In this document: in pieces, positions 15,076-22,983 of the stretch
Position numbering within the stretch: the first letter of the stretch is position 1
Layout of the letters: each line of letters starts with the position of its first letter
From: an uncultured SAR116 cluster alpha proteobacterium
Lineage (GTDB): Bacteria > Pseudomonadota > Alphaproteobacteria > Puniceispirillales > Marisalimonadaceae
DNA: 60,948 bases
Assembly (NCBI GenBank): GCA_902619805.1
Contig: CACNGC010000010.1
Location: 1-60,948, forward strand
Reading direction: 5' to 3'
Notes under the pieces: generated by a model
What the model was told of the DNA's origin: nothing
The model's input: the letters and a program-made list of their open reading frames with translations, nothing else
The model's database searches: none
Made by a program: the position numbers and the translations under genes

Positions 15076-16383
15076 TTACTCTAACTCTTCATCTATGTCA
15101 GAATTTTCAATTGGCTTAGGAGCTTTGGGAACCCATTGTTTCAAATATTGAGCATGTATATCGTAAAATTCTATTACTATTTTTTCAAGTTCGGTAATAA
15201 AGTTTTTTCGTGAATTAAATATCTTACTTGAATGTAATTGCATTAATGGTGTGAAGGACAGAATAGTAGTATTTAGGTCACGTTCTCTAAAATAATCTGA
15301 TTCAAGTTTTGAAAGCTCAATAAATTCATCAGATGCTCGTGACTTCCATCTGACTTTAACAAATGATTTTTTATCATCTTTCACTTTCAATTGTCTAGAT
15401 AACCAGTTTATCTTTCCAGATAATGTAGATCTATCCTCTGGTGCTTTCAATTCCATTCCAACCATAATACTGTTTTTAGCAAGATCAATTTCCACTTCAA
15501 GTTCATTGGCTGCGTTAGGAATTGAAAAAGAACAAATGGCCTTTTTCTTATTAATAATATCTTTTGAAATTTCACTTTGCCATTCACTTCGGTTATTTTT
15601 GGAGGCATATGGTAACTTTGTATTACAGTCCACTCCAAGATGATCTGTCAAATTCAGTGCAATTTCAGAAAATTCTTCTACCAGTGCGTTTGATACTTCA
15701 GCAATGTTCGGATCAGAATTTTTAAACTTTGCACCAATTGATGCATCATTACAGACTTGTGTCCAAGAAGCAGGCATTTGAGTAAAACTTTTATTACCAA
15801 CAGAATCATCTCTTAAAAATTTTATCAGCTCTTCAATTACAAAAGATTTTTCTCGATCTTCTATTTCATTTTTATTTTTTAATAAAATCGCAGATGAAAG
15901 AATTAGCCTCCATGATAGATGATAAAGCTTTACTTTTGTAAGTAATCTTTTTGGTAAAGTTATTGGACTAAGATCAACCCTAGGAGTAAATTCGTTTGAT
16001 ATTGTTATCACAGAATCAATACCATTTGCCCTTGCATCTTCAACATACTTAGTTACTTGTTCTAAATTGAGTGAATTATTACCCACTTTAGCCTCTACTA
16101 AAGATGTCCATTCGTTTCTATTTTTAATATAAATAAAGCCATCTGGTCTATCATTCTTTGTATGGGGTGATTTAGCAACACCAATTTCTGTATAAGTTTC
16201 TAGAACAGTTCTATTATTAATTTTAATTCCTGTATCTTTAATCAATTCAGCAAGTAGTTCAGGTACTATGCGAAATACAGCTAGCAATGTTGAGGTAGCT
16301 ATTAATTCTTTATTTGACAATTTTAAAGAAGAGAATAAACGAGATTGTTTACCGCTAATAAGTTGTTTTGGAAGTGTTTGCAT
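15076..16383 (-). CDS. PD-(D/E)XK nuclease-like protein, first gene of defence-like operon
   Basis: A 435-residue soluble protein. Asp81 in RPDGFIYI, followed 16 residues later by Glu97-Ala-Lys99 in LVEAKVG, matches the PD-(D/E)XK nuclease signature; a helix with Gln109 follows at the usual distance. The C-terminal half (after about residue 260) is an alpha/beta domain with ELEVEIDLAKNSIMVGMELK and is not recognised. The start ATG at 16383 has GGAGAAG seven bases upstream. It opens the minus-strand block and is transcribed divergently from the 1135-residue helicase-nuclease, sharing a 208-base regulatory region. Probably a third DNA-cutting or DNA-recognising component of the system. Confidence 0.6.
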   Translation of the reverse strand: MQTLPKQLISGKQSRLFSSLKLSNKELIATSTLLAVFRIVPELLAELIKDTGIKINNRTVLETYTEIGVAKSPHTKNDRPDGFIYIKNRNEWTSLVEAKVGNNSLNLEQVTKYVEDARANGIDSVITISNEFTPRVDLSPITLPKRLLTKVKLYHLSWRLILSSAILLKNKNEIEDREKSFVIEELIKFLRDDSVGNKSFTQMPASWTQVCNDASIGAKFKNSDPNIAEVSNALVEEFSEIALNLTDHLGVDCNTKLPYASKNNRSEWQSEISKDIINKKKAICSFSIPNAANELEVEIDLAKNSIMVGMELKAPEDRSTLSGKINWLSRQLKVKDDKKSFVKVRWKSRASDEFIELSKLESDYFRERDLNTTILSFTPLMQLHSSKIFNSRKNFITELEKIVIEFYDIHAQYLKQWVPKAPKPIENSDIDEELE

Positions 16384-16529
16384 AAATCTTCTCCAATACT
16401 AATGTAAAAACTGGCATATTCAATTTTTTTTGTAAAGTTATAGATAGATACTCAAAATATTAATTTACAATTACAAAATTGGTTTTTGAAATTTGAATAA
16501 ATTACTTCCCATTAAGATTAAAATGAGTT

Positions 16530-16558
16530 TTGATATTAAAATGATAGGAAAGTATAAT
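16530..16558 (+). promoter_or_regulatory. Sigma70-type promoter of the 16592 gene
   Basis: TTGATA (16530-16535), a 17-base spacer, then TATAAT (16553-16558) is a near-consensus promoter. Transcription would begin near 16565, leaving a leader of about 27 bases before the GTG at 16592. No comparably good promoter was found for the divergent operon starting at 16383, which may be controlled differently. Confidence 0.7.
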
Positions 16559-16591
16559 TAAAAAAATTTAAATATTAACTAAGAGTGCTTT

Positions 16592-19500
16592 GTGAGATTT
16601 AATAATAAAGAAATTATATTTTCTCCGTCAGATTTAATTACTTTCCTTGAATCTCCATTTGCAACATATATGGATAGATATTTACTAGAAGATAAAACTA
16701 AATCAGTATTATTAGATACTCCAGATGAGATGCTTGTTAATCTTCGCAAAAAAGGTTTTGAGCATGAAAATGAATTCATTTCTTCTCTTATTTCAGATGG
16801 TAAAAATGTAATAAAAATTGAAAGTGAAGATAATGAAACAATGTTATCTAAAACAATTTTGTCAATGAATAATGGAATTGACGTAATTGCACAGGCGTTC
16901 TTACAGCTGGATAATTTTAGTGGAATAGCTGATTTTTTAATTAAAGTACCCGGAAACTCAAAATTGGGTGATTATCATTATGAGGTTTGGGATACAAAGC
17001 TTTCAAAAAAAATGAAACCATATTTTGCAATTCAATTATGTTGTTATGCCGAAATGTTAGAGAGTTTACAAGGTATAAAACCAAAGAATGTAGCAATTGT
17101 GTTAGGTGATAAAAAAATTATTCATCTAAGAACACAAGATTATTTTGCTTACTATCACGCATTAAAATCATCATTTATTTTATTCAATAAAAATTGGATA
17201 CCAAATAATCAACCTGACCCAGCTGATACAAAAACTCATGGTAGGTGGTCAGAGTATGCAAAGAAAATTTTAGAAGATCGAAGACATTTATCTTTGATAG
17301 CTAATATAACGCAATCCCAAATTAAAAGATTAGAAAATGCTGGTATTAATACAATTGATGATGCTGCTAAGTTATCACCACAATCAATTCCGAAATTAAG
17401 TGAGGACATTTCAGAAAGATTAAAAAATCAGGCAGAAATACAAATTTCTTCTGAACAGAAAGAAAGGCCAGATTATATAATACTACCTCATGAAAATGAT
17501 CGTTCATTGGGTCTTTCTCTGCTACCTCCTCACTCAGACTTTGATATATTTTTTGATATAGAAGGTTTTCCACATGTTGAAGGAGGTTTGGAATATTTAT
17601 GGGGATCTACTTATTTTAATGACTTAGGTGAGCGAGATTTCAAAGATTTTTGGGGACATGATGTAGAGGAGGAACAAAAAGCTTTTACTGATTTTGTTGA
17701 TTGGGCTTTTGAACGATGGCGCAGAGACCCGTCTATGCATATTTATCATTATGGTTCATATGAAATAACAGCATTAAGAAGGTTAATGGGTAATTATGGT
17801 ATTCGTGAATACGAAGTAGACACATTGTTGAGAAATGAGGTTTTTGTGGATCTTTACAATATTATAAGGCACGGTGTTTTGATTGGAGAACCAAGTTATT
17901 CGATTAAAAATGTTGAGCATATTTATCGTGAAAAAAGAGAAACTGAAGTATCTAGTGGTGGAGATTCAATCTTAGTTTACGAAGAATGGAGAGCTAATCC
18001 TGATGGCTTTTCTTGGAAAACTTCCAAAGTTTTAAAAGCTATAAGAGATTATAATATTGATGATTGTAATTCAACTCAAGAATTAGCCGAATGGCTGAGA
18101 TCAGAACAATTATCTCATAACATTGTTTATTCCAGATCTCTAGATAAAGAAGAAGAAAAAGAAAACAGAGAAGAAAAAACAGAAACAACATTATTGCGCG
18201 ATAAACTTCTTAATAAAGCTTTAATTGAAAATAATGAACTAAAACAGTCTGTTTTAAAAAATTTAGCTTGGCTACTTGAGTTTCATAGAAGAGAAAATAA
18301 GCCAACTTGGTGGAGACTATTTGATAGATTAGGTTTAACAGAGTTAGATCTTCATGACGATATGGAATGTTTAGTTGGACTTACAAGAACAAGTAAGGAA
18401 CCGTTTCTTCATACATCTAGAGCAAGAAATAAAACTTATGAATATTCCTTTGACATAAACCAACCATTTAAAGGTCAATCAAAAAGTTTTTATGTTTTAG
18501 GAGATGTAAATTTTAAACTCAATACAATTTCACTTGATGATGATAAAGGTCTTATTTGTTTGCAATCTAAAGAAATACCTCCAAATAGAATTTCGTTAAT
18601 TCCAGATCAGTTTGTAAATCCCGCACCAATTCCTCAAGCTATCCAAGATGTTATAGAAACTAATCTTGAAAATGATTTTATGTATTCGGCTATTTCAGAT
18701 TTTTTGTTTAGAAAAAAACCAAGGTTCTTAAGTGGTCCTAAAAATCCTATTTTGGAACCAAACTTACCTCCTGAAAACTTCATAAAATCAATTATTTTGG
18801 CAGCTAATGATTTAGATAACAGTTATTTGTGCATACAAGGACCTCCGGGAGCAGGTAAAACCTTTACAGCGCGAAATGTTATAGGTGACCTAATGTCAAA
18901 GGGAAAAAGAGTTGGAATTTCATCTAATAGCCATAAAGCTATAGTAAATTTAATGGATGGTGTAGCTGATCATCTTATTAAAAATAATATTTCTGGTAAT
19001 TTAATCAAAATTGGAGGTAGTGAAGAAGATACTATTTTTGATAAGGCAAATGTTTCATTTAAGAGAGATGCAAAATCTGTTGGTGATGATTTTAATAACT
19101 CTTCAATATGTGTCGGTGGAACGGCTTGGTTGTTTTGTAATACTTTGTTGAGTGAACAAGAGGGCATAAAAAAGTTTGATTATTTATTTATTGATGAAGC
19201 AGGTCAAGTGTCAGTAGCTAATCTTGTTGGAATGAGTAGGATTGCTAAAAATATCATTCTTATGGGAGACCAAATGCAATTAGGACAACCTTCTCAGGGC
19301 AGTCATCCTGATGAAAGTGGGCAGTCAATTTTAGATTATTTATTGCAAGACAAGTCTACAATACCTCCCGACATGGGAATTTTTCTTCCTAAAAGTTATA
19401 GAATGCATCCTGATTTATGTGAGGTAGTATCAAATCAAGTTTATGATGATCGTTTGATTGCAGCCGAAGTAACTAATAAACACATTATCGATATATCTCC

Positions 19501-19999
19501 TGAAATAATTCCTCGAAAGCACGGAATTCATTTTATACCAGTTTTTCATGAAGGAAACACACAAGGAAGTGAAGAAGAGGTTGAGATCATAAAAGATCTA
19601 TCTGAAAAACTTATTAATGTTTCATATTGGTCAGAGAATTCTCAATATGACACGAGAAAAATTCAATGGTCGGACATTTTATTTGTTGCTCCTTATAATT
19701 ATCAGGTCAACCTATTAAGAAATGCTTTACATTCTGATGCAAGAATAGGAAGTGTAGATAGATTTCAAGGCCAAGAAGCACCAATTGTTTTTGTTTCGAT
19801 GTGTGCGTCAAATGCGTCAGAAAGTCCCAGAGGAATAGAATTTTTATTTTCAAAAAATAGACTTAATGTAGCGATATCCAGAGCACAATCTCTTGCAATT
19901 GTTGTAGGATCTCCAAATCTAGTAACAACACCTGTTAATAATTTAAAACAGATGGAGTTAGTAAATTTTTATGCTGAAATAGTTAAATCAGGGTCTTGA
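16592..19999 (+). CDS. TM0106-family RecB-like nuclease / RNase H-like / SF1 helicase
   Basis: A 1135-residue multidomain protein. The N-terminus is a RecB-type PD-(D/E)XK nuclease (Asp114 in GIADFLI, Asp134 and Lys136 in VWDTKLSK, Gln148 and a Tyr in the following helix). A helix-hairpin-helix-like segment lies near 232-265. An RNase H-like exonuclease domain (FDIEGF at 321-326, YNIDDCNST near 490) follows. The C-terminal third is an SF1 Upf1/Dna2-type helicase: GPPGAGKT at 750-757, FIDEAGQ near 866, DRFQGQEAPIVFVS and NRLNVAISRAQ. Translation starts at GTG 16592, with AAGAG upstream. This order is that of TM0106-family nuclease-helicases. It is divergent from the seven-gene operon and may be a second arm of the same system or an independent defence gene. 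Confidence 0.85.
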   Translation: MRFNNKEIIFSPSDLITFLESPFATYMDRYLLEDKTKSVLLDTPDEMLVNLRKKGFEHENEFISSLISDGKNVIKIESEDNETMLSKTILSMNNGIDVIAQAFLQLDNFSGIADFLIKVPGNSKLGDYHYEVWDTKLSKKMKPYFAIQLCCYAEMLESLQGIKPKNVAIVLGDKKIIHLRTQDYFAYYHALKSSFILFNKNWIPNNQPDPADTKTHGRWSEYAKKILEDRRHLSLIANITQSQIKRLENAGINTIDDAAKLSPQSIPKLSEDISERLKNQAEIQISSEQKERPDYIILPHENDRSLGLSLLPPHSDFDIFFDIEGFPHVEGGLEYLWGSTYFNDLGERDFKDFWGHDVEEEQKAFTDFVDWAFERWRRDPSMHIYHYGSYEITALRRLMGNYGIREYEVDTLLRNEVFVDLYNIIRHGVLIGEPSYSIKNVEHIYREKRETEVSSGGDSILVYEEWRANPDGFSWKTSKVLKAIRDYNIDDCNSTQELAEWLRSEQLSHNIVYSRSLDKEEEKENREEKTETTLLRDKLLNKALIENNELKQSVLKNLAWLLEFHRRENKPTWWRLFDRLGLTELDLHDDMECLVGLTRTSKEPFLHTSRARNKTYEYSFDINQPFKGQSKSFYVLGDVNFKLNTISLDDDKGLICLQSKEIPPNRISLIPDQFVNPAPIPQAIQDVIETNLENDFMYSAISDFLFRKKPRFLSGPKNPILEPNLPPENFIKSIILAANDLDNSYLCIQGPPGAGKTFTARNVIGDLMSKGKRVGISSNSHKAIVNLMDGVADHLIKNNISGNLIKIGGSEEDTIFDKANVSFKRDAKSVGDDFNNSSICVGGTAWLFCNTLLSEQEGIKKFDYLFIDEAGQVSVANLVGMSRIAKNIILMGDQMQLGQPSQGSHPDESGQSILDYLLQDKSTIPPDMGIFLPKSYRMHPDLCEVVSNQVYDDRLIAAEVTNKHIIDISPEIIPRKHGIHFIPVFHEGNTQGSEEEVEIIKDLSEKLINVSYWSENSQYDTRKIQWSDILFVAPYNYQVNLLRNALHSDARIGSVDRFQGQEAPIVFVSMCASNASESPRGIEFLFSKNRLNVAISRAQSLAIVVGSPNLVTTPVNNLKQMELVNFYAEIVKSGS

Positions 20000-20030
20000 A
20001 AATTTATAGATTATGTAGTATAAAATTTAC

Positions 20031-20124
20031 ATGAAATCCTCATAGATCAATTCAAACATTTGTGGCGTGAAATAAACTCAACAATACAGTTGCGTCATCT
20101 GTTTGACATTTGAATCTAAGGAGA
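20031..20124 (+). repeat. Upstream element, copy 1 (about 94 bp, repeated at 20740)
   Basis: The sequence before the gene at 20131 is repeated before the gene at 20838 with high identity over about 94 bases, ending just before each ribosome binding site. The most conserved core is ACAGTTGCGTCATCTGT followed by TTGACATT. The 17-base core is a near-palindrome (ACAGTTG/CATCTGT), as expected for an operator. This copy begins 32 bases after the helicase-nuclease stop. It probably puts the two genes under one regulator. Confidence 0.75.
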
Positions 20125-20130
20125 TAATTT

Positions 20131-20436
20131 ATGAATAATCATCATAATGACAATACCCCCGTTTATCTAATCGAAAAACATACAAGGCTTGAAGAAGCAC
20201 AAGTTTCATTTTGTGAAAGAGTTGTCTTTTTCTATCCAAGTTTTCAAGCTAGATCTGCATTAGTTAATAATATAGGTGACTTGATAAATAAAGGGCACAA
20301 AACAAGTTACATAACAAACAATATAGCTGTCTTGTTTTTTAAATCTGAATGGGTCCCAGACAAAATGCGATTTGAAATATCTGTACGTTATATAGGTTTT
20401 GAGACTGACGTAGATTTCCTTGAGCGAGCTAACTAA
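20131..20436 (+). CDS. Hypothetical protein, 101 aa
   Basis: A soluble 101-residue protein with no signal peptide or membrane segment, mixed alpha/beta by appearance. AAGGAG lies eight bases before the ATG. The upstream region is the first copy of a duplicated 94-base element, shared with the gene at 20838, so the two are likely coregulated. A hairpin follows the stop codon. No family recognised. The position right after the helicase-nuclease and the special upstream element suggest an accessory gene of the island rather than housekeeping. Confidence 0.6.
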   Translation: MNNHHNDNTPVYLIEKHTRLEEAQVSFCERVVFFYPSFQARSALVNNIGDLINKGHKTSYITNNIAVLFFKSEWVPDKMRFEISVRYIGFETDVDFLERAN

Positions 20437-20444
20437 TAAAATAA

Positions 20445-20467
20445 TGAGAGGGGATAAACCCCTCTCA
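20445..20467 (+). terminator. Hairpin after the 20131 gene
   Basis: TGAGAGGGG pairs exactly with CCCCTCTCA around a five-base loop. There is no T-run afterwards, so it may be an RNA-stabilising or attenuating hairpin between the genes at 20131-20436 and 20487-20717 rather than a full terminator. Confidence 0.6.
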
Positions 20468-20486
20468 CTAATAATGGAGATATGAT

Positions 20487-20717
20487 ATGGAAAAAGAATT
20501 GCTTAAAAAATATATTTATTATTTTGGAAATAAACCACCATTTCCACCAAAACAAATTATGGAATCCTTAGTTAGAATGAAAGACGATGGAACATTTGAT
20601 AAAAAGTTAAAAGCTGTTTCACAAATCGGAGATAAAGTTAGAAGTGAAATTGAAACAATAAGTAAAGATCATATGACAATTAATCATAGGTTCTTTGACG
20701 AAAAATTTAATAAATAA
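20487..20717 (+). CDS. Small helical protein, 76 aa
   Basis: A 76-residue Lys-rich protein, probably helical, beginning MEKELLKKYIYYFGNK. TGGAGA lies about seven bases before the ATG. It lies between two genes that carry the duplicated upstream element but lacks that element itself, so it may be read from the upstream promoter through the hairpin at 20445. Function unknown; no family recognised. Confidence 0.55.
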   Translation: MEKELLKKYIYYFGNKPPFPPKQIMESLVRMKDDGTFDKKLKAVSQIGDKVRSEIETISKDHMTINHRFFDEKFNK

Positions 20718-20739
20718 AGAAAACTTGCGAAGTCATTAA

Positions 20740-20833
20740 ATGAAATCCTTTTAAAACAATTTAAACAATGCGTGGCGTAATTTACTCAACAGTACAGTTG
20801 CGTCATCTGTTTGACATTGTAAAAAAAGGAGAA
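20740..20833 (+). repeat. Upstream element, copy 2 (about 94 bp, repeated at 20031)
   Basis: This is the second copy of the element described at 20031. It begins with the same TGAAATCCT and keeps the core ACAGTTGCGTCATCTGTTT without change, while the outer parts differ by scattered substitutions. It ends immediately before AAAGGAGAA of the gene at 20838. Conservation of the core with drift around it suggests that the core is under selection. Confidence 0.75.
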
Positions 20834-20837
20834 TTAT

Positions 20838-21353
20838 ATGACAAACAATCATGTAAAGACATCCCTTATGGGAAAACACAAAATAAACAAAGTAGATGTA
20901 GAAATTTACTTTGCACCTGAAGTCATTGAGGCGTTTGTATCAAATGATGAAATAAGCGTCATCAATAACTTGAAGGCTGGTGAAGAGTATGATCTTTATC
21001 CTCTTGAGACGCACTTTAAAAATATTTTTGAAATTGTTAAATCACGTGTTTTAGAACTTAAAACATATGAGATGTTTTTTGATAATATTGAATACGAAGG
21101 GCATAAATTGATTTGGAGATCTAACTATGATGAAAAATCAAAGCTTATGAAAATTGGCGTAACCTATTCTCAAATGAATAATCCAAAATATGAAGACGAA
21201 CTAGCTAAAGCCCTTCAAGAGTGGTGGGACGCTGAAGCAAGGGGTGAAGATATGGATGAACTCATAAGAAAGCAGTTTGAGGACGGTAAGGATCACCCTA
21301 ACAAACCCACACTTGTTGGTTTTGTGCCAGCACCTAAAGGGACAACACATTAA
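20838..21353 (+). CDS. Hypothetical protein, 171 aa
   Basis: A soluble, acidic 171-residue protein with alternating helices and strands and no recognisable domain. The C-terminal third is strongly charged (EWWDAEARGEDMDELIRKQF). The start has a good ribosome binding site (AAAGGAGAA) and lies behind the second copy of the duplicated upstream element, so it should be controlled together with the gene at 20131. A strong terminator follows four bases after the stop. Function unknown. Confidence 0.6.
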   Translation: MTNNHVKTSLMGKHKINKVDVEIYFAPEVIEAFVSNDEISVINNLKAGEEYDLYPLETHFKNIFEIVKSRVLELKTYEMFFDNIEYEGHKLIWRSNYDEKSKLMKIGVTYSQMNNPKYEDELAKALQEWWDAEARGEDMDELIRKQFEDGKDHPNKPTLVGFVPAPKGTTH

Positions 21354-21357
21354 TGTG

Positions 21358-21386
21358 AAAAGAGGGATGTTTATCCCTCTTTTTTC
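21358..21386. terminator. Strong intrinsic terminator (possibly bidirectional)
   Basis: AAAAGAGGGAT (21358-21368) pairs exactly with ATCCCTCTTTT (21373-21383) around a four-base loop, followed by a T-run on the plus strand and preceded by A residues that give a T-run on the minus strand. It ends the plus transcript of the gene at 20838. The convergent micro-gene at 21371-21538 ends inside it, so it can serve both directions. Confidence 0.8.
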
Positions 21387-21538
21387 TCTTTTTTTCCTGA
21401 TATAAATGTAACTAATATTTTATCAGTTTCAATGTTTTCAACATTTTCATTAATAACTAAACCACTTTTTTTAAGATCTTGAATAAGCAATTCAAATTCT
21501 TTTTGAAGTAGGGTCTTCTCTCTTTTTTTGTAATGCAT
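21371..21538 (-). CDS. Small Lys/Glu-rich protein, 55 aa
   Basis: A 55-codon frame reading MHYKKREKTLLQKEFELLIQ and ending in a run of Lys, Glu and Gly. Its ATG overlaps the stop of the gene at 21538-21759 by one base (TAATG), so it is probably translated by coupling. Its last codons are formed by the terminator stem shared with the opposite transcript. Probably a helix followed by strands; function unknown. Confidence 0.5.
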   Translation of the reverse strand: MHYKKREKTLLQKEFELLIQDLKKSGLVINENVENIETDKILVTFISGKKEKKEG

Positions 21539-21759
21539 TAATGAGATTTTTTAAATCCTATTGGCTCTGAGATATAGCTATCTATATGCTTGTTACCATC
21601 AAAACTTCTTATAATTGTAGTTCTTTTAATACCACTGTCTGTGTATTCCCAAGTAGCTAGCTCTTGTCTAAAAATAGAATTAGGTTTTATGGGAATATCC
21701 TTATCTTTGATGTATGTATCAGAGCTTACATAAAATGTTTCTTTATTAACATAACTCAT
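21538..21759 (-). CDS. Hypothetical protein, 73 aa
   Basis: A 73-residue soluble protein, probably mostly beta strand (TFYVSSDTYIKDKDIPIKP), with no recognised family. AGGGGA lies about nine bases before the ATG at 21759. It is the middle gene of a three-gene minus-strand set (21920 to 21371) in which spacing is two bases and then a one-base overlap. Island cargo of unknown role. Confidence 0.5.
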   Translation of the reverse strand: MSYVNKETFYVSSDTYIKDKDIPIKPNSIFRQELATWEYTDSGIKRTTIIRSFDGNKHIDSYISEPIGFKKSH

Positions 21760-21761
21760 TT

Positions 21762-21920
21762 TTAATTTCCCCTGTCTTGATTTGTTTCAGGGTAAATTTT
21801 TATGCCTTTGATCTCAAAAATTCTTATTAACTTATTATAAATTTCATCAACCGACATTTCAGGTTTAATAGGCTCTAGAAATAATAGCTCTTTATTTTTA
21901 TTGAAGTTTTTTTTGGTCAT
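21762..21920 (-). CDS. Small protein, 52 aa
   Basis: A 52-residue protein, MTKKNFNKNKELLFLEPIKP at its start. I use the ATG at 21920 because AAGGAGA lies seven bases upstream; the frame continues upstream to 22001 but without a ribosome binding site. The middle (MSVDEIYNKLIRIFEIKGIK) should form helices. First gene of a three-gene minus-strand set. Function unknown. Confidence 0.5.
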   Translation of the reverse strand: MTKKNFNKNKELLFLEPIKPEMSVDEIYNKLIRIFEIKGIKIYPETNQDRGN

Positions 21921-22130
21921 TTTAGTCTCCTTTTTAGTACTTTTGCTGGAATAGCAGGGCGCACAATTTGGTATAACTGCCCAATCTTTTAGGTAGATCA
22001 ATCCATAAAAAAAGCCGTTACAACTGACGTTGAAACGACTAACAACGCTTTAGCTGTATTTATTAATCGCCCGCAATTTGCTCTTAACTCGGCGATAATT
22101 ATATATACTAAATAGTCTAGAAGTTTACAA

Positions 22131-22274
22131 CTATGAACTTTTATTTTTAGCTATTTTTTTTTCATTTTCATATGTTGGACAAGAAAAATTTCCCATGCCA
22201 AACATATCTTCAATAAAGTTTTGCCATATATAATTTATTTTAGATAGAATGCGTGAAAATATGTTTTTTTTCAA
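22131..22274 (-). CDS. Micro-protein with TTG start and ideal Shine-Dalgarno
   Basis: A 47-codon frame starts at TTG 22274, preceded by AAGGAGGTGAC, which is the best ribosome binding site in the window. It reads MKKNIFSRILSKINYIWQNF and ends after a Lys-rich tail. The N-terminal half would form an amphipathic basic helix. It is divergent from the terminase-like gene at 22328. No family recognised; the start signals are the main evidence that it is a gene. The preceding stretch (21921-22130) shows no further gene. Confidence 0.45.
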   Translation of the reverse strand: MKKNIFSRILSKINYIWQNFIEDMFGMGNFSCPTYENEKKIAKNKSS

Positions 22275-22327
22275 TGTCACCTCCTTGTAGAATCTATTTT
22301 GATATATAAAGTAATTACAAGATAGAT

Positions 22328-22837
22328 ATGATGATAAAGGTTTTTGATTTCAATATGATTAAATTAACTAATTCAAAATCTAACAACGCCTTCTTTCCTA
22401 AACAAAGAATTACTGCCAAACAATATGAGTTCGCGCGATTAGTAGCAGAAGAAAATTTAACAAGTAGCGATGCTTACAGAAAAGCTTATAAACCAAGTAC
22501 ATTTGCCAAAAATAAATCTATTCATGAGATGGCATCTAGAGTAATTAAAAACGTCAAGGTTCAGTCAAGGATAAAAGCTTTTCAACGCATCAAAGCTGAA
22601 GATAACCGGATGATAGCTATAAGAAGGGAAGAGTTCGTTTTTAAAAAGTTAATTGAAGAAGTTGAACAATGTAAAAATGCCTCAAGTAGAATTCGTGCCT
22701 TAGAATTGCTTGGTAAGACACTGTCTATGTTTAGCAATAAAATGGAAGCAAAAACAAAGGTTAATGATAGAACTTCTGAGGAAATTATTAAAGATTTAAA
22801 ATTTAAATTGAATAAATTGATAAAAGACCATACCTAG
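22328..22837 (+). CDS. Terminase-small-subunit-like DNA-binding protein
   Basis: A 169-residue basic protein. The segment ITAKQYEFARLVAEENLTSS, followed by DAYRKAYKP and ASRVIKNVKVQSRIK, matches the N-terminal helix-turn-helix of phage terminase small subunits (Terminase_2 type), which choose DNA for packaging. The C-terminal part (residues 90-169) is helical and charged, as in the oligomerisation region of those proteins. No large terminase, portal or capsid gene is present here. Such lone small-terminase genes beside an integrase are seen in phage satellites, where they redirect a helper phage's packaging motor. Start at ATG 22328; another ATG follows at 22331. Confidence 0.65.
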   Translation: MMIKVFDFNMIKLTNSKSNNAFFPKQRITAKQYEFARLVAEENLTSSDAYRKAYKPSTFAKNKSIHEMASRVIKNVKVQSRIKAFQRIKAEDNRMIAIRREEFVFKKLIEEVEQCKNASSRIRALELLGKTLSMFSNKMEAKTKVNDRTSEEIIKDLKFKLNKLIKDHT

Positions 22838-22862
22838 AAGTATAATAATTCCTGCCTATACT

Positions 22863-22886
22863 AAAAGTTAAAATTAACTTTTGGCA
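22863..22886 (+). terminator. Weak terminator after the terminase-like gene
   Basis: AAAAGTTAA (22863-22871) pairs exactly with TTAACTTTT (22874-22882), separated by two bases, and lies 25 bases after the stop codon of the gene at 22328. The stem is AT-rich and the T-run is short, so termination may be partial. Confidence 0.45.
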
Positions 22887-22983
22887 CCCCACCTACCCAG
22901 TATGCCCAAGTATAATAAGTGCCATCACATAAATGACTTAGTATATGCCACACAAGAAAATTAAAAAATTAATTTATTACACC

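Noticed and set aside
4445-16383. Calling the operon a known Zorya type
   Set aside because: No ZorC, SNF2-type ZorD or HNH-type ZorE is present; only the motor pair is similar.
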